Of a stretch of 64,000 nt of DNA, positions 8,350 through 18,707 are shown one piece after another. The notes under the pieces are model-generated. The model had not been told where the DNA came from and did no database searches. It worked only from the letters and a program-made list of their open reading frames with translations. Within the stretch, counting starts at the first letter, position 1; each line of letters begins with the position of its first letter. Source of the DNA: Parietichytrium sp. I65-24A (Eukaryota; Sar; Bigyra; Thraustochytrida; Thraustochytriidae). The stretch is taken from NCBI GenBank assembly GCA_012862575.1, contig BLSF01000003.1, positions 868,001 to 932,000 of the forward strand, written 5' to 3'. The position numbers and the translations under genes were made by a program.

Positions 8350-10806
8350 TTACAATTGAAAATTCGTCGCGTTCGTATTTGCTGTTCTGCTTGCAGGGCC
8401 TGGCGAGGATGCGTTCGCAGAAGCACTACGGTGTGCTTGCTCAGGGTCAATGACCTGCGCACTGTTTGCTCCGGAACCCCGGCGCGTCCAAAGAAAGCCG
8501 AGACGGTTGAACAACGGGCTGACTGGGAAATTAGAAGTTCGCCGATTAGGCTGCGCGTTGTCCAGCTGTGCGGTGGTGTTTGACTGCTGCTGTTGTTGGC
8601 TTGCCTCTTCCGCAGCCTGCTCTAGCCTGACTTGCTCGTCAATGTCCAGCTGCACCTGAGCAATACGGCGACTCGTCCGCTCGCCAACACCAAGTCGGCT
8701 GATGCGTCTGCTTCTTCGCTGATCGAGTTGAGCAGCTACGTTGTTTTCAGATTGACCCGCTTCTGCATTTGACAGCCCCATCGCGGAATTAGGCGCGTTT
8801 GGCTCAGTCGGGGTTTCGGATGCCTCGTTGGTGGCTCTTATGGCTTCGCCGCCCGTGTCAACACGGCCATTGACGACATGCCGGCGGCACAGTGGGCAAA
8901 TCCCCTTTCTCAAAAGCCAATCCTCAAGACAGTCGTCATGAAACAAATGCTTGCAAGGGAGCTCGATGAGGATTTCGTCAGGTTCGAATTCTGAAATGCA
9001 GATTGAGCACAGCAAGTCGAGCTCTTCGGCATCTGGATCCTGTTCGGTTTTTGAAACCGACTTTCTTGCCCGCGAGGAGAGCTCAGTAACCTCCTGCTCG
9101 CCGTCCTTGTTCACCGAAACTTTGACGGGTATATGACGGCCATCATTGCTGTACTTGACCCTCGGCAACTTGGCGATGACCTCTTTCGTGACCCCTGCAC
9201 GCTTTGTCACTGTCTGTGGCATTGTGCCAAATTGAAACTCTTCATCGCCTGCGCGATTGCGCCAAACAAATATTGTGGTGAAAATTACAACCAGAGCCAC
9301 CAAAACGAGCAATCGAGTAAACGATTGGAGGCCAAGATTCGTCTGTTCCTCATATTCCTCCGCGGGAACAAAGTCTCCGAGTAGAGTAAGTGAATTCAAG
9401 TTAAGACTTCGCAAGTAGTTCCGAGACCCAGAATATCCAAGCACAAGCATGCTCGTTCCGCTCTGGAGGCGCGCAAGCGAGGTAGAGATTCCTGGAAATT
9501 GCGTGATAGTCCCGCACCATTCTGAGCTGGGATCGCCGCATTCCGGACAAGAAAGGGACGAACTATCCGAAGACAAGGTGGTCATGGTCACAAAGTCATT
9601 CTCCGTGGAAATGTACCCGCGATTTGCGTTGACGAGGCGGTAGCCGCCATAGACGAACATGTACCTATCGTGTGATGCCATCACATGGCCATAGCGCAAT
9701 ACATTAGAGCGTAACGAGAGCTGGGTTCGAGCGCTCTTGTACTCGCTCTTGTCAGCGTCTTGAGAAACTTCAGACAAGATAGAGAGATCGTACTTCTCCA
9801 TGAGGTTTTCGTCGGAGAGCACCGATTTTCGCTCCGAAAACCCTCCATAAACAATGAGGTTGTCTCCAATGACTGTTGACGAGAACTTGAATCGGGCTTT
9901 GGCGCCATCAAACTCAAACTCGGTCCACATACCTGATGCAACCTCGTTCACCAAGGTAGTTTCATTTAGCTGAAATCGTGCAATGGAGCTGAAATACTCG
10001 GTGTTCTGATTGGAAATGGCACGCTGGCCCCCAACCACGTAGAAACCCGACTCGTACGAGAATGACTCTGCGTCGATACGGCCGCCTACACTTGGGTATA
10101 CGTCGCTTGTTCCGTTTGAAACGCGAGGCTCAATTTTCAGAAAGCTGACAGATACCTCGTCATCTGAATTGACCTGCAGGAGCCACATGTCATCGTTTGG
10201 AGTGTACGACGTGTCTGTCGCACCGCCGTGGAGAATCAACGTGCAAAGGGTGTTACTGGTGGAGGGAGATCGAGTCTTAAGATCATATTGGTTCTTCAGC
10301 TCAATCACCTCCATGTTCCCGCCGAATCGCGGCGAGAAGGCTGCGGGGACCTCAGGAAAGGCAACAAATTCTCCTGTTGAGGGATCAACAATAGCTACAT
10401 CGTTCATGATGGTCTGACTGCTCAGCCCTCCTCCGCCAACAATAAGCATCAAATTTGCCTCGATGCATAGCGCAGTCTGCGCATCCCTCCTCGCCACGTA
10501 ATTGGCGTCCGCCAGCACTTTCTCTTTCCACATGAGCGAAGTCGTCAGCAGTCTGCTGATTGTCATTCCGAACAGCACCAGCACCATACCCAGCAGCAAG
10601 AACCACGCGCATCTTGCCCTCAGCCACGAGTTTGTGCCAAACACCTTTTCGTACATCTCCATCGCTTTTCGCCGAGCCCTTTGACCGCACTCTTTCCACC
10701 TTTCCAAACCCGACCCTCTCCTCCTCACCCCGCCATTCTCATCTTCCTCGCGCCCGGCCTCTACGTCGCCTCCCGACGAAACCGCTAGCACTCCTACGTT
10801 CGCCAT
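8350..10806 (-). CDS. Kelch-repeat, membrane RING-H2 E3 ligase-like protein (copy B)
   Basis: 818 residues, ATG start, single exon. An N-terminal hydrophobic segment (about residues 66-85, CAWFLLLGMVLVLFGMTIS) acts as signal anchor or first membrane helix rather than a short cleavable signal. Kelch-like blades follow (LILHGGATDTS with NDDMWLL, FYVVGGQRAIS, LIVYGGFSERK, MFVYGGYRLVN). A second membrane helix lies at about 494-514, and a complete RING-H2 at about 600-643 (CSICISEFEPDE, CKHLFHDDC, CPLCRRHVV) with all eight usual ligands. A Ser/Gln/Asn-rich tail follows. The shared order, the VxKEVIxxLxxVKY-type juxtamembrane segment and the same C-terminal layout show common descent with copy A on the opposite strand. 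Substrates are unknown. Confidence 0.87.
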   Translation of the reverse strand: MANVGVLAVSSGGDVEAGREEDENGGVRRRGSGLERWKECGQRARRKAMEMYEKVFGTNSWLRARCAWFLLLGMVLVLFGMTISRLLTTSLMWKEKVLADANYVARRDAQTALCIEANLMLIVGGGGLSSQTIMNDVAIVDPSTGEFVAFPEVPAAFSPRFGGNMEVIELKNQYDLKTRSPSTSNTLCTLILHGGATDTSYTPNDDMWLLQVNSDDEVSVSFLKIEPRVSNGTSDVYPSVGGRIDAESFSYESGFYVVGGQRAISNQNTEYFSSIARFQLNETTLVNEVASGMWTEFEFDGAKARFKFSSTVIGDNLIVYGGFSERKSVLSDENLMEKYDLSILSEVSQDADKSEYKSARTQLSLRSNVLRYGHVMASHDRYMFVYGGYRLVNANRGYISTENDFVTMTTLSSDSSSLSCPECGDPSSEWCGTITQFPGISTSLARLQSGTSMLVLGYSGSRNYLRSLNLNSLTLLGDFVPAEEYEEQTNLGLQSFTRLLVLVALVVIFTTIFVWRNRAGDEEFQFGTMPQTVTKRAGVTKEVIAKLPRVKYSNDGRHIPVKVSVNKDGEQEVTELSSRARKSVSKTEQDPDAEELDLLCSICISEFEPDEILIELPCKHLFHDDCLEDWLLRKGICPLCRRHVVNGRVDTGGEAIRATNEASETPTEPNAPNSAMGLSNAEAGQSENNVAAQLDQRRSRRISRLGVGERTSRRIAQVQLDIDEQVRLEQAAEEASQQQQQSNTTAQLDNAQPNRRTSNFPVSPLFNRLGFLWTRRGSGANSAQVIDPEQAHRSASANASSPGPASRTANTNATNFQL

Positions 10807-12666
10807 GCCACTCTACAACACCCTCTTTCTTCGGCCCTTTATTGACCGCGAGGACACTTTATCGTACGCCGCGGACACCCTCTCTTCTTCCTCACATGCA
10901 CTTGCTCGTACCACTCGTGCCACGCTCCCACCTAGTCTCTGCTACTCAGGCCATACGACCTCCCACGGCGCTAGCGCACCGCCATAGAACTCCATAGGAG
11001 TCGCCGGTCAGTTCGGGGCTAGGGGTGCTAGGCGTTGGGTAAGTATTCGCTAGTAAAGGGTGTGCACCTTTTTGCAGAGAGTTGTGTTGGACGTAAGCTG
11101 GGTTGGGAGGAGCGTAGGGATGGGTAAGAGAGGTGTATGAAGCGTTAAGGGGTCGTAGAGAGACGGAGGAGGGCAGAAGAGTGGGAAGAGGAAAGAGTGT
11201 ATCGAGTAGATACGGATAACGATAATGTTGTTGTTTATTGTTTAGTGTAGGTTTCAATTGACTGTGAGAAAAAGTTGCCTTGCGTCGCCTTTTTCACTTT
11301 ACTTTGTTCAATTGAAAGAATTATTGAAAGATTGATTTTGATGTTTGATTCCAAGAACAAATCATTCAAATGAAAAGTCTTTTCATGAAATCTTATCCGA
11401 GTCTGCTGCCGAGAAAGCCTCGCCGGCCCAGGGGCAAGGGGTAGGAGGTAGGGGGGTTTACTGGGCGCTGAAAGCTTGGCGGTGGCGCTTGCCACGGTCG
11501 TTCTGGCAGTTCTGACAGTTCTGACAGTCCTGACAGTGGGCGCTCACAGTTCGTGTGGATCGTGGCATATCGTGGCAGACATTGGCAGACATTGCAGACA
11601 CTAGAATCAGAATTACCAGCCTGGACCCTGACGAAGCCGGCCGTTCAATGCATTCGCTCTTCTGACGGCTAGTTCTGAATTCATTTCTGAATTCATTCTG
11701 AAAAATTCTGAATATCTGAATTCTGTGCATCCAGGAATATCCAGGATGAGCTTTACCCTCGGGCTGATTTGTGTGGAGCCCACTGTGGCACTGACACAGA
11801 TGTGTCATTTATTTTGCGTCGCCAGATGTCACCAGATCTGAAAGACAATGAATCACTGTCCGCTTGTTGACTTACCAGGTACAGCAGCAGTTACACATTT
11901 CGCACATTCGGCGTTATTTTTTATTTGACGTCAAATGGCCACGTGACCACACAACGAAAGAACAAATCCTCTCAAGCCTACAGTACCTACAGTAGGCGTT
12001 CGTTCCCTTAGCTAGCGTTTCGACCTCGAGACAGTAAGTGAAGCCACAAAGTGCAGCGTAAACAAACCCTATCGGTAGGTGGATGACCTCGAGAAAAAGC
12101 AAATCGCTGCCTCACTTCGAGAATCCTCAAACGCAGAGAGCAAAAGTGTAAATAACTTCAGGCGCCCAAGTTCCAGTTCGATCGTGACAATGTCGCGACA
12201 ATAAACATCTCCATACCGAGCTTTTCCAGACTCAGACTGAGTACATCGCAGTGTGCCGAATCCCGATGGAGCCTTTTCTTGACTGACTGTGAGCTTAAGA
12301 ACAGAACAAGTACTCACCATGCCAACAAGATCTCGACGTTCTCGTCGCTATGATGTAACAAGTTTTGAACCTCCCCTCGCGCTGGAACTCTCCACGAGAC
12401 TCTCCCATTCCTTATCTTGTACTTTGGGACTTTACCTTCATTCTCTCCTAAAACACTAGCTGGCTAGAGTAGACTTCAGTAGATGCTATCTACTAGCTCC
12501 ACTAGCTGGTAAGTGATGGTAAGTGTAGGGGAAAGATGGTCTAGTGCGCCGCGCCAAATAAGAATTTTCTAGCAGAACAAGTAACGCGACTGGCAGCATT
12601 GATTGGATACGGATCTTGACAGCTGAGCACAAGCACTCGAAAAGGGTGCTGACTGCCTCGCGATTG
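10807..12666. other. Intergenic region, no gene recognised
   Basis: About 1.9 kb containing short direct repeats of a 9-mer (gttctgaca, about 11506-11539) and otherwise unremarkable sequence. Several 60-150-codon frames exist on both strands; none has recognisable domains or convincing composition. Confidence 0.55.
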
Positions 12667-13380
12667 ATGGCCGGAAAGCGAAAGCTGCCAAAGTTTGACG
12701 ATGGCGCAGACGAAGCGCAAGAAGCGGGCACAGGATGTGAGGCGAGCAGAGACGTCAAGCTCGCCAGGACTGAATCGTGCGGAGAGGTAAAGCCTGTGCG
12801 AAACTTTGAACACGTGGATGGGAACTGGGCGACCTTCGTCTGCGTGGACATCCAGGTTCCCGATGAGATTACAGAGGTCGCCACGGAAATGCTGCGGAAG
12901 AATCTAGGGGAGGAAACGGTCGTGCATAAAATTCAAAAGCCTCACTTAACATTGTCAAAAACGTTTCCTCTTCGTGAGCACCAGATCGAGCCCTTCAGCA
13001 ACGCTTTGAAATCTGCAATTACGGGCGTTTCTCAATTTGATGCACAGCTAAAAGACTTCAAATTCTATCAAAGCGAGAATCGCTCTCGAACCTTTGTGAG
13101 CCTTTTAATGAAAAAAGGCGGAGCCGGGTTTGCGAGCTTGCTGTGTTCGGTAGATCCCGTTGTACATGCTTTTGGTCAGCCAGAATATTTCAAGGATCCC
13201 GAGCCACACGTATCTCTTTGTTGGGCGGTTCAACCAGCTACTACGGGGATTGAAAGCGAGGAGTTCTCCTCGCCAATACTTTGCAGTCAGGAGAGTCTGT
13301 CGCTGCGTATCGAAAACGTCCAAATTTATTCTGGAAATCGAGTCCTGGACATTGCCCTCTCGTCGGGTATGAGGAGCTAG
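12667..13380 (+). CDS. USB1: U6 snRNA 3'-5' phosphodiesterase, USB1/Mpn1 family
   Basis: 237 residues from ATG 12667, chosen because it is the first ATG in frame and opens a typical basic leader (MAGKRKLPKFDDG). The 2H-phosphoesterase fold shows its two HxS/T motifs: HLTLSKTFPLR with His93, and HVSLCWAV with His181. Spacing and flanks (FVSLLMKKG before the second motif; ENVQIYSGNRV near the end) match USB1. The family trims the oligo(U) tail of U6 snRNA and leaves a protected end that stabilises U6, in the nucleus. Length is near the family norm of about 260. No intron is needed. Confidence 0.88.
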   Translation: MAGKRKLPKFDDGADEAQEAGTGCEASRDVKLARTESCGEVKPVRNFEHVDGNWATFVCVDIQVPDEITEVATEMLRKNLGEETVVHKIQKPHLTLSKTFPLREHQIEPFSNALKSAITGVSQFDAQLKDFKFYQSENRSRTFVSLLMKKGGAGFASLLCSVDPVVHAFGQPEYFKDPEPHVSLCWAVQPATTGIESEEFSSPILCSQESLSLRIENVQIYSGNRVLDIALSSGMRS

Positions 13381-14338
13381 CGATTGTTTTGCGTTGACCT
13401 CAAAGGCTTTTCAAAGCTGGATGAAACATGCGCCGGTGACTCCATGATTTTTCAGAATTCAGATTAGAAATTCACCTACTGCAGGTGAAAAAACTATGTT
13501 GCGAAGGTCGAAGCTGATATCGTTCTCTAGATCGGGCATGTTGTGTTTTAATTTTGTTAAACATTTTATTTTTGTTATATATAATTTTAAAAAAGCTAGC
13601 GCCGCAATCAAATTGCTGGGTGCGACCTCATCCAAGGACTTGTAAAGGCTCGATCATTCTCGATGTGATCATCAAGAGACAAAGCCATGTTCGCTTCAAT
13701 TGTAATCAAGGTTTGCAAAGCATTGGTGGAAATGACGAAAGAGGACAGCATTGGCTGTTAGTTGTGCAGATGAAAGACAAGCCCAAGCAAAACAGGCTCG
13801 CTCTGCAATCCTTCGAGCGTTTGACAACGGAGATCATGTGTGCACACATCGCTCAGCTAGATGGATCCGTTGTGAGGTTCTAATCTCTGACCTAGATTCT
13901 CATAGCAAGTCACAGTAACTTAAACCCAAATTTTTCCTACTTTGCGATTCACGATTATGAGTGCGAGTCTATATACTTACTTAATGCCACTTCTCACTAT
14001 TGTTTTCATTATGTAAAATGTACATCGCAGAGTTAAAACACTTTCGGCATGGTGGAATGATAGTCCAACTATGTCCAACTCCGCGTCTTCCGCGCCATCG
14101 TGATGATAGCCCAAAATTGGATTGTGCAGCGCGATGAGCCCAGCAAGAGCAGAATTCATGCAGCACCTAAGAAAGCAGAAGTGACACCTTTCAAGGAGAG
14201 ATCACAATCACCGTTCTTGGGTGTTGCGGGAGGCTTCTCGGTCATCAACCCATTCGCAAGAAGGCTGGCTGGCTGGCTGGCACACGCAGGAAGGCAGGCA
14301 AGCAGGCAAGCAGGCAGGCAAGCAGGCAGGCAGGCAGT
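13381..14338. other. Intergenic region
   Basis: AT-rich 3' flank of USB1 (about 13540-13600) followed by sequence without recognisable genes, ending in the tetranucleotide tract listed separately. Confidence 0.6.
14265..14338 (+). repeat. GGCT/GGCA tetranucleotide tract abutting a start codon
   Basis: Units of ggct, then of aggc/aagc, run up to one base before ATG 14339. If transcribed, it is the immediate 5' leader of the following gene. Confidence 0.75.
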
Positions 14339-15196
14339 ATGGCAAGCAGCGATGAATACCTGAAAGCCAAAGTGCGCATTGGCACAGTGCACGGGCGCAT
14401 CAATTACAAGCCGAGCGAAGTAGCGTTTCACAGCAACGACGTTCACGAAGGAAATAGGCAGGTCAAGTTGCAGGTTCAGAAGGACTCGCAGCTGGATCTT
14501 CTCGGGATGCAAAAGCCGAAGTGGAACACAAGCGTGCACCATCACGAGCCCAGTACTGAGCGAAGGAGCTGCCAGATCCCTATGCACGACCGAGCCATAT
14601 ATCAGTACAACTACAGGGCCGAAGAGCTCGACAAGCACAACCTCGCGTTCCACCCAATGGCAGGCAGGCATGAATTTGACATGAGGCATCCAAACCCAGG
14701 CAGTCTAGTTGAAATGCCCAAATCCGTACAAGAGATGCGGATCCACAAGGACTTGGAAGAGAAGACCGATTGGAATTCCTCCTGTCAGATCGACGGCAAG
14801 TTGAGGAAGGCGCGGTCTGACAAACTGGATGCCAGAGCGAAAGCCAAAACGGCTGCGAAGAACAAGCGCATCGGGTTGGAAGGATATGTGAATCCGACGC
14901 TACGCCAGGCCATGCAAATCCAATACATGCGGGAAGAGAAAGAGAAAAAGCTGAAGAAAGGATACCGGTCAGAGCACGACACGACCCACGAGGTTATTGA
15001 AATTGAGCACGATAAGGTTAGAACTCGCACACGTCCTTCAAGAAAGTACAAAGAGTACTATAACGACGGCGTCTACGAATACTCGCATATTGAAGGACAA
15101 AAGGTCTGGTCTTGCTCCATGAATCCTAACCCGGACTTTAAAGGCTCCAACTACCGCTTGTGGAACCCCGACGGTTGGAATTTCGCATCACCATAG
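14339..15196 (+). CDS. Unrecognised 285-residue protein, possibly flagellar
   Basis: Single exon, ATG start. I cannot assign a family with certainty. The protein is hydrophilic, without signal or membrane segments. Its middle (about residues 155-215) is Lys/Arg-rich and helical (KARSDKLDARAKAKTAAKN, YMREEKEKKLKKGYR). The C-terminus has a distinctive aromatic module (about 240-285: YEYSHIEGQKVWSCSMN, then LWNPDGWNFASP). Codon use and length look like a genuine gene. The C-terminal WSC-MN / NPDGWNF pattern reminds me of uncharacterised proteins from flagellated protists, which would suit a zoospore-forming organism, but that is only an impression. It converges on the acidic-protein gene, 149 bp away. 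Confidence 0.7.
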   Translation: MASSDEYLKAKVRIGTVHGRINYKPSEVAFHSNDVHEGNRQVKLQVQKDSQLDLLGMQKPKWNTSVHHHEPSTERRSCQIPMHDRAIYQYNYRAEELDKHNLAFHPMAGRHEFDMRHPNPGSLVEMPKSVQEMRIHKDLEEKTDWNSSCQIDGKLRKARSDKLDARAKAKTAAKNKRIGLEGYVNPTLRQAMQIQYMREEKEKKLKKGYRSEHDTTHEVIEIEHDKVRTRTRPSRKYKEYYNDGVYEYSHIEGQKVWSCSMNPNPDFKGSNYRLWNPDGWNFASP

Positions 15197-15345
15197 AGGC
15201 CTGAAAATCCCAGACTAAAAAGAGAGTCAATGTAAAGTAATAACCCTTGAAGAGCAAATTATGAACATGACATGCTTCTTTCGTTTCAGATGGTGTAGCG
15301 TGTCCTCAAGAGAGACCCTCAAGTTGCGAAGCATAGGTCCGCGAG

Positions 15346-16203
15346 TCAACGAGCCTTCGACCGCCGCGAGTGTAACTCCGCCTTTTTGTGTGAGCGTTTG
15401 CGGGAGGAAGACCTTCGCTTCGATGACCCAGATTTGGGTTTACTTCGCGGTCTCCTGATCCAAACATCTTGATCTTCTACAAATCGTTGCGTGGCCTCGT
15501 CGTACCACCCTTCCTTGCCACGTAGGTCATTGTCGCGCTCGTGTTCAAAAGTCTCTTTTGCGCGCTGCGTTGTCCCGGAACCATTCGCATGCCTGACAAT
15601 TGGACGCAAGAAACTATTCCAAGAAGACTCTAAGATTTCAAAACTAGAAAATGTGGGCAGCTCCGTTTCGCATCTCTCCGCTCCTGAGATACTACTCTCG
15701 CTGTCTGAGGTGTCCTCGAGGCGGCAGGAGTTCCGTGAGGACGGGTCCCACCACTTGGCCTCTTTTTGCGACATCCGCTCGTCCTCGCTTGAATCGTTTT
15801 CATCACATTCAGCTGGAGAGGCTTCCCCGCTTTTTACAAACACCCACTTTGGACCGGTGCGGACTTGAGCCTGGTCATCTTTGCCTCCACCCCCTTGCTC
15901 TGATTCAACACTTCCTTCGGCATGTGCTTGCTCCGTTTTTGGTGGAACACTTTCTTCTGCAAATCCATCCCTTCCACTTTCTTCATTCCCGCATTCACCC
16001 TCCAAGTTCTCGTCCGTGTTAATTTTCGAAGACTGGGCACCATCTTCCGCCTCGAGCTCGACTTCGCGATGTACAGTATCACCGCCTGCCTGATCAGCTT
16101 GGTCCTCTTCGCCACCATCTTCATCCTGCCTGTCTTCCTCCTCCTCCTCTTGAACCCTTGCGTCCAGAGTTGCCCCGTCCTCCCCCTCGCATTCTCTGTC
16201 CAT
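15346..16203 (-). CDS. Low-complexity protein: acidic N-terminus, SR/basic C-terminus
   Basis: 285 residues from ATG 16203; a slightly longer frame upstream has no ATG. The first 175 residues are strongly acidic (runs of Glu, Asp, Gln), the middle contains two Trp-bearing motifs (GPKWVFVKSGE, AKWWDPSSRNS) and a short hydrophobic stretch (FSSFEILESSWNSFLRPIV). The last 35 residues are Arg/Lys/Ser-rich (RRPRSKPKSGSSKRRSSS). No known domain is visible. A nuclear or chromatin-associated role would fit the charge layout but is guesswork. Biased composition lowers confidence that every part is coding. Confidence 0.55.
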   Translation of the reverse strand: MDRECEGEDGATLDARVQEEEEEDRQDEDGGEEDQADQAGGDTVHREVELEAEDGAQSSKINTDENLEGECGNEESGRDGFAEESVPPKTEQAHAEGSVESEQGGGGKDDQAQVRTGPKWVFVKSGEASPAECDENDSSEDERMSQKEAKWWDPSSRNSCRLEDTSDSESSISGAERCETELPTFSSFEILESSWNSFLRPIVRHANGSGTTQRAKETFEHERDNDLRGKEGWYDEATQRFVEDQDVWIRRPRSKPKSGSSKRRSSSRKRSHKKAELHSRRSKAR

Positions 16204-17414
16204 AGTCAGATTCTTCTCGGGGTCGGTCACTTGCAACCACTGAGGCCACGGCCTTCACGCAAGGCTAGGCCTGATGGCTTGCGTTAGTGTTGAGCACCTT
16301 GGTGTGCCCGGTTTGCATGGGCTGGGATCTTTTTGCGAACTCGGCCTCAATGAGGGGAATGGCTTTGACTTTGAAATTGAAATGGAGATCGAGTTTGAGA
16401 GTGAGATTCAGGCGCTCTCTAATCAGTTCAAGCCAACTTTGGAGGCCGCCTGACCTGCGCTCAAAGCTCAACCCTTGAGTGCGGTATTCGTCACAGATAC
16501 TCCTTTTTTACTTGCGCGCATTTCACACAAGACTCGTGTCTCTCGTTGACGTGAACTACTGTTGTGTTGTTGAATTAGAATTTATTCTTCACTGTCAGTG
16601 AAAGGGAATAAAGTGTTTGCAGCCAATTTACTTCTGACAAGCGATTCTCTCGTTGTGCCTGAAACAACGTCTTCCTCCCATCCTTCCATCCTTCCTTCTG
16701 GGAAATGCCAGCCAGTCAGTCACTACGATGGCGACGGCCAAGATCTTCTCGCGGCTTTTCTTCAAGTCAATCGACACTCGTCAGTCTCGCATCATGACTC
16801 GCAGCTCTTCAATCAACTTTGTATTCTTGTCAGCATCAACTAATGACTAACTAAACTTGAACTTACTGTTAGTTCAGGTTCAAGTTCAAGTTCTAATCGT
16901 GCTCAACGGCCATATCTCATCTCGCTGGAGACGCTGGCGATTGGGGTTGGCTAGAGGTCCGTCTAAACGTGGGATAGAACCCCTAGAGCCCCTAGAACCG
17001 GGCAAAATTACATTGCATTGTAAATTAGTTTTGCTTTCTCATCGTTGTTTCATTTCATTCACATACCTTGGTTGCTGCGACGTAATACTTGCCCGACCGC
17101 GTTCGAAAGAGTTTCCTCGCGTTTTCGGAGCTTTGAGGGCCGTTTTCATCTAATAGGTAGAATGCAAGTCCGAGCGGCTTGGACTTGGCTCTGTGACTTG
17201 GTGACTGTGCAGCAAGAAGACACTAGGCGCAATACACAACTACAAAGAGACAAACAGAGGTGGCTCAGTAGGGATCGATGGCATCCAGTGTATACGTCTT
17301 ATGTCATGCTGCCAAGAGACAAGTCAGGCTGCTCTTGAGACGAGGGGCGCAAGGCACGAGCTTGTGGCGCAGAGGCGCAGTGGAAAGCGGGCGGGCCTCG
17401 AGAGCACGTGAGAT
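16204..17414. other. Intergenic region, no gene recognised
   Basis: About 1.2 kb between divergently transcribed genes (acidic protein - and MOK-like kinase +), so it should hold both promoters. It contains a small ttcaagttc repeat near 16870. No RNA gene was seen. Confidence 0.55.
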
Positions 17415-18707
17415 ATGCGTAAGTATTCGGTGCTCGAGAAGCTGGGCGAAGGGTCCTTCGCAAATGTACATCGTTGCGAGAAGATCGACACCAAGGAGGT
17501 AGTGGCGGTCAAGCAGCTCAAACAGAGGTTTGACCGGTGGGAAGACTGCAAGCGGCTGCGCGAGGTCAAATCGCTGACAAAGCTAAAACACCCGAATGTC
17601 ATCCGCTGTACGGAGGTCATATTGGAGCGCAACAGGGAGTTGTACCTTGTATTTGAATACGCTCCACGGAATCTGTGGCAGGTCATCAAGGATGAGGATG
17701 AGGTGCTAGACTTGCCCCGCATTCGTGACCTCACTGGCCAGCTCTTGGAAGGGCTCGCATACATTCACAAGAACAACTTTTTCCACAGAGACATTAAGCC
17801 AGAAAACCTGCTCATGTGGCACAACACGCTCAAGATTGCGGACTTTGGTTTGGCGCGGGAAATCCGGTCTCGGCCACCTTACACGCCGTACGTCTCCACG
17901 AGGTGGTACAGGGCACCAGAGCTCCTACTTCAGAGCGGATTTTACAGCTCTCCAATAGACCTGTGGTCTGTAGGATGTATCATGGGTGAAATGTTCCTGA
18001 GGACAAACTTGTTTCCGGGAGAATCGGATATTGACATGCTTCATATTATTTGCCAACGGCTGGGCACATTCTCGCGCGAATCCTGGCCGGAAGGGTCGAA
18101 ACAGCTTGCGCAGAGGAAAATACATCTTCGGAACTACCCTCCGCAGCCGTTATCACAGTGGTTCGCCGGGACGGAGCTATGCAACTGCCCCGACGCGGAG
18201 CAGCTTTTCAGTGACCTGCTCTGTTTTGACCCACACTCACGAATGACTGCACAGCAGGCTCTCCGAAGTCCATTCATTTTGGAAGGCAAGAACTCTGCGA
18301 GGAGCATTGGCGACAGACCAACAACGCCAGAGTTGATTGTAAGTACTACCACTCCGAGGGGCAAGACATTGACACGCCAGCAGAGCGACGTCGACATTGA
18401 AGCAATATTAGACCAACTTTTAGTTAGTAGCCCCGGGAGCCGAGACGAACAGAGCGAGTCCAAGATTGCAGCCATACACTCAAGCTCAAGCGATGAACTT
18501 ACGGCGCGCACGGAAGACTTGAGAGAGTCCAAAGTAAGGAGCCCTAAAAAGGGTAAGCAGAGAGACGTCGATCTCGATGCGCTTATGGATAACCTTACAG
18601 GGGAATACGAAGGCAAAGACATTGACGATGCTCTTGAAGAGTTTCTGGCGACTTCGAAGACGTCCCCGCACGGTTTTCAAACTTTCGATGGGGAGAGCAA
18701 ACAATAG
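17415..18707 (+). CDS. MAK/ICK/MOK (RCK) family Ser/Thr protein kinase
   Basis: 430 residues, ATG start, single exon. A complete kinase domain spans about residues 4-287: glycine loop GEGSFANV, Lys33 in VAVKQLK, HRDIKPENLL with Asp126, DFGLA with Asp143, the activation motif before VSTRWYRAPE, and the CMGC insert. The order, and especially the sequence around the activation loop, is that of RCK kinases, which act in cilia and flagella to control length and intraflagellar transport. The activation motif is TPY (157-159) where MAK and ICK have TDY and MOK has TEY. The 140-residue tail is Ser-rich and contains two related DVDxxAxxDxL segments (DVDIEAILDQL and DVDLDALMDNL), probably a short linear motif used twice. 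Confidence 0.9.
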   Translation: MRKYSVLEKLGEGSFANVHRCEKIDTKEVVAVKQLKQRFDRWEDCKRLREVKSLTKLKHPNVIRCTEVILERNRELYLVFEYAPRNLWQVIKDEDEVLDLPRIRDLTGQLLEGLAYIHKNNFFHRDIKPENLLMWHNTLKIADFGLAREIRSRPPYTPYVSTRWYRAPELLLQSGFYSSPIDLWSVGCIMGEMFLRTNLFPGESDIDMLHIICQRLGTFSRESWPEGSKQLAQRKIHLRNYPPQPLSQWFAGTELCNCPDAEQLFSDLLCFDPHSRMTAQQALRSPFILEGKNSARSIGDRPTTPELIVSTTTPRGKTLTRQQSDVDIEAILDQLLVSSPGSRDEQSESKIAAIHSSSSDELTARTEDLRESKVRSPKKGKQRDVDLDALMDNLTGEYEGKDIDDALEEFLATSKTSPHGFQTFDGESKQ

